9,759 nt of DNA from RGIG8748 sp045532255. Its GTDB lineage: Bacteria > Bacillota > Clostridia > UMGS1810. Numbering within the stretch: position 1 is the first letter of the stretch; each line of letters starts with the position of its first letter. The stretch covers positions 1 through 9,759 of the forward strand of contig JAZSFO010000031.1 of NCBI GenBank assembly GCA_045532255.1. The letters run 5' to 3'. This document shows, piece by piece, positions 7,256-9,759 of the stretch. Under the pieces are notes generated by a model. It searched no databases. It was not told where the DNA came from and worked only from the letters and a program-made list of their open reading frames with translations. A program made the translations under genes and the position numbers.

Positions 7256-7837
7256 ATGATAGTAGGAATAACAGGAGGCTCAGGCACGGGCAAGAGCACT
7301 GCATGCCGTTTTTTTGAGCAAAAGGGCTGGCTTATAATAGATGCAGACTCGGTTGCACGAGAGGTTTGCTCCAAGGGTACAAAGTGCCTCCAGGAAATCA
7401 AATCGGAGTTTGGCGAAAAAATCATAGACGAAAACGGAAATTTAAAAAGAAAAGAGCTTGGTGAGATAGTGTTTGCGGACAAATCGCGTCTTGATAAGCT
7501 CAATTCAATCACGCATAAATATATAGTGGAAGAAATAAAGAATAGAGCCAAAAACAAAGACAGAAATATAGTAATAGATGCTCCCTTGCTTCTGGAGACG
7601 GGTCTTGACGGCATTTGCGACAAGACCCTGTGTGTGCTTGCCGATGAGGACATCCGCATAAGCCGTATATGCAAGAGGGACTCGATATCGGTTGAGACAG
7701 CAAAAAACCGCATAGCGAGCCAAAAGGATGACAGCTACTACAGGGACAGATGTGATTTTTGGGTAATGAATAACGGCACCGAGGATGAACTTACTATGGA
7801 AATGTCAAAGATATTCGGAGGTAATAATGGCAGGTAA
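7256..7837 (+). CDS. coaE: Dephospho-CoA kinase
   Basis: A 193-residue cytoplasmic kinase that phosphorylates the ribose 3'-hydroxyl of dephospho-CoA with ATP, the last step of coenzyme A synthesis. The P-loop G-G-S-G-T-G-K-S-T is at residues 7-15, the substrate-site D-A-D-S-V-A-R-E-V begins at D29, a D-A-P-L-L-L-E-T-G segment lies near residue 110, and the R-x-x-x-R-D lid region and I-A-S-Q motif follow. Length is typical. I chose ATG at 7256, which gives the usual M-I-V-G-I-T-G-G start and has AGGTG (7245-7249) six bases upstream; GTG at 7247 and TTG at 7250 are in frame but lie on that site. It begins nine bases after the polA stop and overlaps the next gene by 11 bases, so translational coupling is likely. 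Confidence 0.95.
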   Translation: MIVGITGGSGTGKSTACRFFEQKGWLIIDADSVAREVCSKGTKCLQEIKSEFGEKIIDENGNLKRKELGEIVFADKSRLDKLNSITHKYIVEEIKNRAKNKDRNIVIDAPLLLETGLDGICDKTLCVLADEDIRISRICKRDSISVETAKNRIASQKDDSYYRDRCDFWVMNNGTEDELTMEMSKIFGGNNGR

Positions 7838-8411
7838 AAAGAAAAAAAGCAGGGTAACACTTATCTTATGGGCATTTTTGATATCTCTTGCCCTCACATT
7901 ATCGCTCACACCGATAATGAGACTTGTGTATCCGCTTTCGTACATAGAAGAAATAGAAGAGTACTCGCAAAAATATGAGCTGGACAAATATCTCGTCATG
8001 GGAATAATAAGTGCAGAAAGCGGTTTTGACCCCTCTGCACAGAGCCACAAGGATGCCAAGGGTCTTATGCAGGTTAAGGTGGAGACTGCAAAATGGTGCA
8101 AAGAGACACTCAAAATCGAAATAAATGTCAGTGATATCACCGACCCTGATGTTAATATAAACATTGGCTGTGCGTACATGAGGTATCTTATTGACCGCTA
8201 TGGAGGACATGAGGACACCGCCGTTGCCGCATACAATGCAGGACCGGGAAATGCGGATAAGTGGCTTTCCGACACAAGATATTCCAGAGAGGGAAAGGTG
8301 CTTTTTAAGATTCCTTTTTATGAGACGGAAGAATATGTAAAAAAGGTGCAGAAACGAAAGGAAATATACCAAAGACTCTATGAGATAAATCAAAATACTG
8401 CACAAAAATAA
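7827..8411 (+). CDS. Membrane-anchored lytic transglycosylase (SLT domain)
   Basis: A 194-residue cell-wall enzyme of the Slt/goose-lysozyme-like family, which cuts the peptidoglycan glycan strand and leaves a 1,6-anhydro end. Residues 1-9 are basic, residues 11-29 form one hydrophobic segment (signal anchor), and the catalytic domain covers about 40-190. It contains the I-I-S-A-E-S-G-F-D-P motif with the likely catalytic E64, then A-K-G-L-M-Q-V, N-I-N-I-G-C-A-Y-M and A-V-A-A-Y-N-A-G-P-G. The ATG at 7827 follows GGAGG (7817-7821) by five bases; the in-frame ATG at 7785 lies inside coaE without a site. It is the last gene of the polA-coaE operon. The same arrangement is familiar in Clostridia. 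No lipobox is present, so anchoring should be by the N-terminal helix. Confidence 0.93.
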   Translation: MAGKKKKSRVTLILWAFLISLALTLSLTPIMRLVYPLSYIEEIEEYSQKYELDKYLVMGIISAESGFDPSAQSHKDAKGLMQVKVETAKWCKETLKIEINVSDITDPDVNINIGCAYMRYLIDRYGGHEDTAVAAYNAGPGNADKWLSDTRYSREGKVLFKIPFYETEEYVKKVQKRKEIYQRLYEINQNTAQK

Positions 8412-8473
8412 ACCGCCTTTTTGACAAATGTTCCAAAATTCATTAATCACGAATAAAAGTTAAAACTTGGGTC

Positions 8474-8502
8474 TTGTCTTTTTTGTGATTAGTAAGTATA
8501 AT
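8474..8502 (+). promoter_or_regulatory. Sigma-A promoter of the dockerin gene
   Basis: TTGTCT (8474-8479) and a perfect TATAAT (8497-8502) are 17 bases apart. Transcription would start near 8509, leaving a leader of about 70 bases. Inverted heptamers TAATCAC (8444-8450) and GTGATTA (8485-8491) flank the -35 box, the second lying inside the promoter spacer, so a regulator could bind there. Confidence 0.75.
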
Positions 8503-8525
8503 AAGAATATATTATTATGCAGTAC

Positions 8526-8551
8526 TGTCCCTCTTTATGCTCTTTGGGACA
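8526..8551 (+). other. Leader hairpin before the dockerin gene
   Basis: TGTCCC (8526-8531) pairs with GGGACA (8546-8551) over a 14-base loop. It sits in the predicted 5' leader, 15 bases before the ribosome site. It may stabilise the message; I recognise no riboswitch. Confidence 0.45.
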
Positions 8552-8578
8552 AAGAATAGCAACGGAAAGGAGACGGAA

Positions 8579-9184
8579 ATGAACAAATTTATTTCTAAAA
8601 TCATATCTTTGGGTCTTTGCGCAGGGATGCTTTGTACAACATGTGCCTTTGCTGCAGACCCCATTACTGCGACAAAAAAAGACTCTATGGTAACAGTTAA
8701 GGTTGAGCAGCTGGACCCCGGCGAGGAGACAACTCTTTTTGTTGTGGATAAGGGCGTAACAATAGTAGAGGCTTTTGCAGATACCACAAAGGTATTTTAT
8801 ATTGATCAGACAGTAGCAAACAGCGACGGAGTTGCAAGCTTCAGCTTCTCACAGACTGATAGTGCACCGCTTGATATCTATTCGGGCTATAGCTCTATGT
8901 CGGATACGGACGACCCATATAAGACAGTCATTGACGAAAGCGTTACCCCTGAACCCCCGGGTGAGGACGATAGCGAATACATATTGGGTGATGTTACGGG
9001 AGATAAAATCGTAGATGGTTCCGATGCTTTGGAAATTATCTTTTATTTTCTGGAAGGAACTTCGTTTACAAGTACATACGGAGTATCGGCAGGAGATGTT
9101 AACGGAGACGGCGGTATAGATGGTTCTGATGCACTTGAAGTTATTTTCCACTTCTTAGAGGGAACCCCGTTTACCAAAGAATAA
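8579..9184 (+). CDS. Small secreted dockerin type I protein
   Basis: A 201-residue exported protein. Residues 1-25 form a signal peptide with a probable cleavage after A-F-A. Residues about 26-115 are beta-rich and look like a small Ig-like module (the K-V-F-Y-I-D-Q-T segment followed by D-G-V-A-S-F-S-F), with no catalytic motif that I recognise. An acidic, proline-containing linker (about 118-134) leads to a type I dockerin at 137-201. Its two calcium-binding repeats are G-D-V-T-G-D-K-I-V-D-G-S-D-A-L from 137 and G-D-V-N-G-D-G-G-I-D-G-S-D-A-L from 172, with ligands D138, T140, D142, D146, D149 and D173, N175, D177, D181, D184. Dockerins plug into cohesin modules. The ATG at 8579 follows AAGGAG (8567-8572) by six bases; ATG at 8537 lies in the leader hairpin. 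What it carries into a complex is unclear. Confidence 0.88.
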   Translation: MNKFISKIISLGLCAGMLCTTCAFAADPITATKKDSMVTVKVEQLDPGEETTLFVVDKGVTIVEAFADTTKVFYIDQTVANSDGVASFSFSQTDSAPLDIYSGYSSMSDTDDPYKTVIDESVTPEPPGEDDSEYILGDVTGDKIVDGSDALEIIFYFLEGTSFTSTYGVSAGDVNGDGGIDGSDALEVIFHFLEGTPFTKE

Positions 9185-9217
9185 GACACCGATGATTTGA
9201 ATGGAGGAATATATAAA

Positions 9218-9759
9218 ATGAAAACAAACATAACAGTTTCACGCATAATTTCCCTGCTTGTTACATTTGTATTTTTGTTTACACTTGTACCAACAGCGGT
9301 CTTGGCTGACGGTTCAGCATCAGAGACAGATTATACAATGTCGCTTCTTTGCGATAACGAGACAGTAAAGGCAGGCGAAACAGGCACACTCATAGTTGAA
9401 CTTAAAGGACCTATGGCAAATATAGGTTTTGTTCAGTATTCGGTAGAATTTGATGATGAATATGTTTCAATATCAAAGGGTTCTAACCCGAGACAGCCTG
9501 CATGGTGGGATGCCGATTGGTATGCAAAGGTAAGCAATAAAAATGAATTGGGTTATATAAATGTACCAAGTGAGGGTGTTAATAACGGAGCATTTAATGT
9601 TTTGTTTTTACATACAAAACTATATTACATAGATTCCTATGCACCCGACAATTTCTATAATGCAACAACTGCAGATGCGGGAGTAATTAAGTTTACTGCC
9701 GTAAAGGATATAGAAAATCCTGCAGAGGTATTTAATCTTATAAACTGCAAAGTGGAACA
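9218..9759 (+). CDS. Secreted protein with cohesin-like domain (cut by window end)
   Basis: Only the first 180 codons are present; the frame is open to the end of the window. Residues 1-30 are a signal peptide (K-T-N, hydrophobic core, cleavage likely after V-L-A). From about residue 40 the sequence follows the cohesin/carbohydrate-binding beta-sandwich pattern: V-K-A-G-E-T-G-T-L-I-V-E-L, then G-F-V-Q-Y-S-V-E-F-D-D-E-Y-V, and near the window end G-V-I-K-F-T-A-V-K-D. Cohesins are the receptors for dockerins, so placement 33 bases after a dockerin gene is suggestive; the fold is also shared by other surface proteins. The start ATG follows GGAGG (9203-9207) by ten bases. No promoter is visible in the 33-base gap, so it should be cotranscribed. 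Whether it has more domains, a dockerin or a surface anchor cannot be seen. Confidence 0.7.
   Translation, partial: MKTNITVSRIISLLVTFVFLFTLVPTAVLADGSASETDYTMSLLCDNETVKAGETGTLIVELKGPMANIGFVQYSVEFDDEYVSISKGSNPRQPAWWDADWYAKVSNKNELGYINVPSEGVNNGAFNVLFLHTKLYYIDSYAPDNFYNATTADAGVIKFTAVKDIENPAEVFNLINCKVE

Noticed and set aside
7785..7826. Upstream start for the lytic transglycosylase
   Set aside because: It lies within coaE with no ribosome site; ATG at 7827 has GGAGG at five bases.
8421..8449. Second promoter with a consensus TTGACA after the transglycosylase gene
   Set aside because: The -35 is perfect, but no acceptable -10 lies 16-18 bases downstream (TAATCA at best); the TTGTCT/TATAAT pair is better.
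8537..8578. Upstream ATG for the dockerin protein
   Set aside because: It falls in the loop of the leader hairpin, lacks a ribosome site and would add polar residues before the signal peptide.
1..9759. CRISPR arrays, tRNA or rRNA genes
   Set aside because: No regularly spaced identical repeats with unique spacers were found, and I saw no cloverleaf or rRNA-like sequence. The array at 4496-4581 has too short and variable units for CRISPR.

Overview
The window looks like a chromosomal segment of a low-GC Gram-positive anaerobe of the class Clostridia, probably a gut or plant-fibre-associated lineage. The reasons are the conserved polA-coaE-lytic transglycosylase run, strong AGGAGG-type ribosome binding sites, consensus sigma-A promoters, a lipoprotein-type TAXI binding protein, and a dockerin-bearing secreted protein. 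This placement is inferred from gene content; no 16S or species marker is present. All genes read rightward.

Layout. (1) 1-1000: a stand-alone Bro-N (phage antirepressor/DinD-like) gene, bracketed by two copies of a 59-bp imperfect direct repeat. (2) 1001-1342: gene-free but not empty. It holds the second repeat copy, a short coding-like remnant and a textbook promoter. (3) 1343-4306: a two-gene TAXI-type TRAP uptake system (lipoprotein binding protein plus fused 4TM/12TM permease). A terminator-like hairpin between the two genes probably sets their expression ratio. (4) 4307-4609: an unusually structured spacer with a perfect 13-bp terminator stem, a bulged long hairpin, and a tandem series of small hairpins, several preceded by GATAT. 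It lies directly in front of polA. (5) 4610-8411: polA, coaE and a membrane-anchored lytic transglycosylase, tightly spaced or overlapping and almost certainly one operon. (6) 8412-9759: a new promoter followed by a small secreted dockerin protein and, 33 bp later, the start of a secreted protein with a cohesin-like domain, cut by the window end.

How the parts work together. The TRAP genes form a single ion-driven carboxylate-type importer. The polA operon is housekeeping (DNA repair and replication, CoA synthesis, wall remodelling). The last two genes may form a dockerin/cohesin pair or contribute to a larger extracellular assembly.

Most worth a second look: the structured hairpin array before polA, the repeat-flanked Bro-N gene with decayed coding sequence beside it, and the dockerin mini-protein next to a cohesin-like protein. 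I do not see a clear new multi-gene defence or mobile system in this window.
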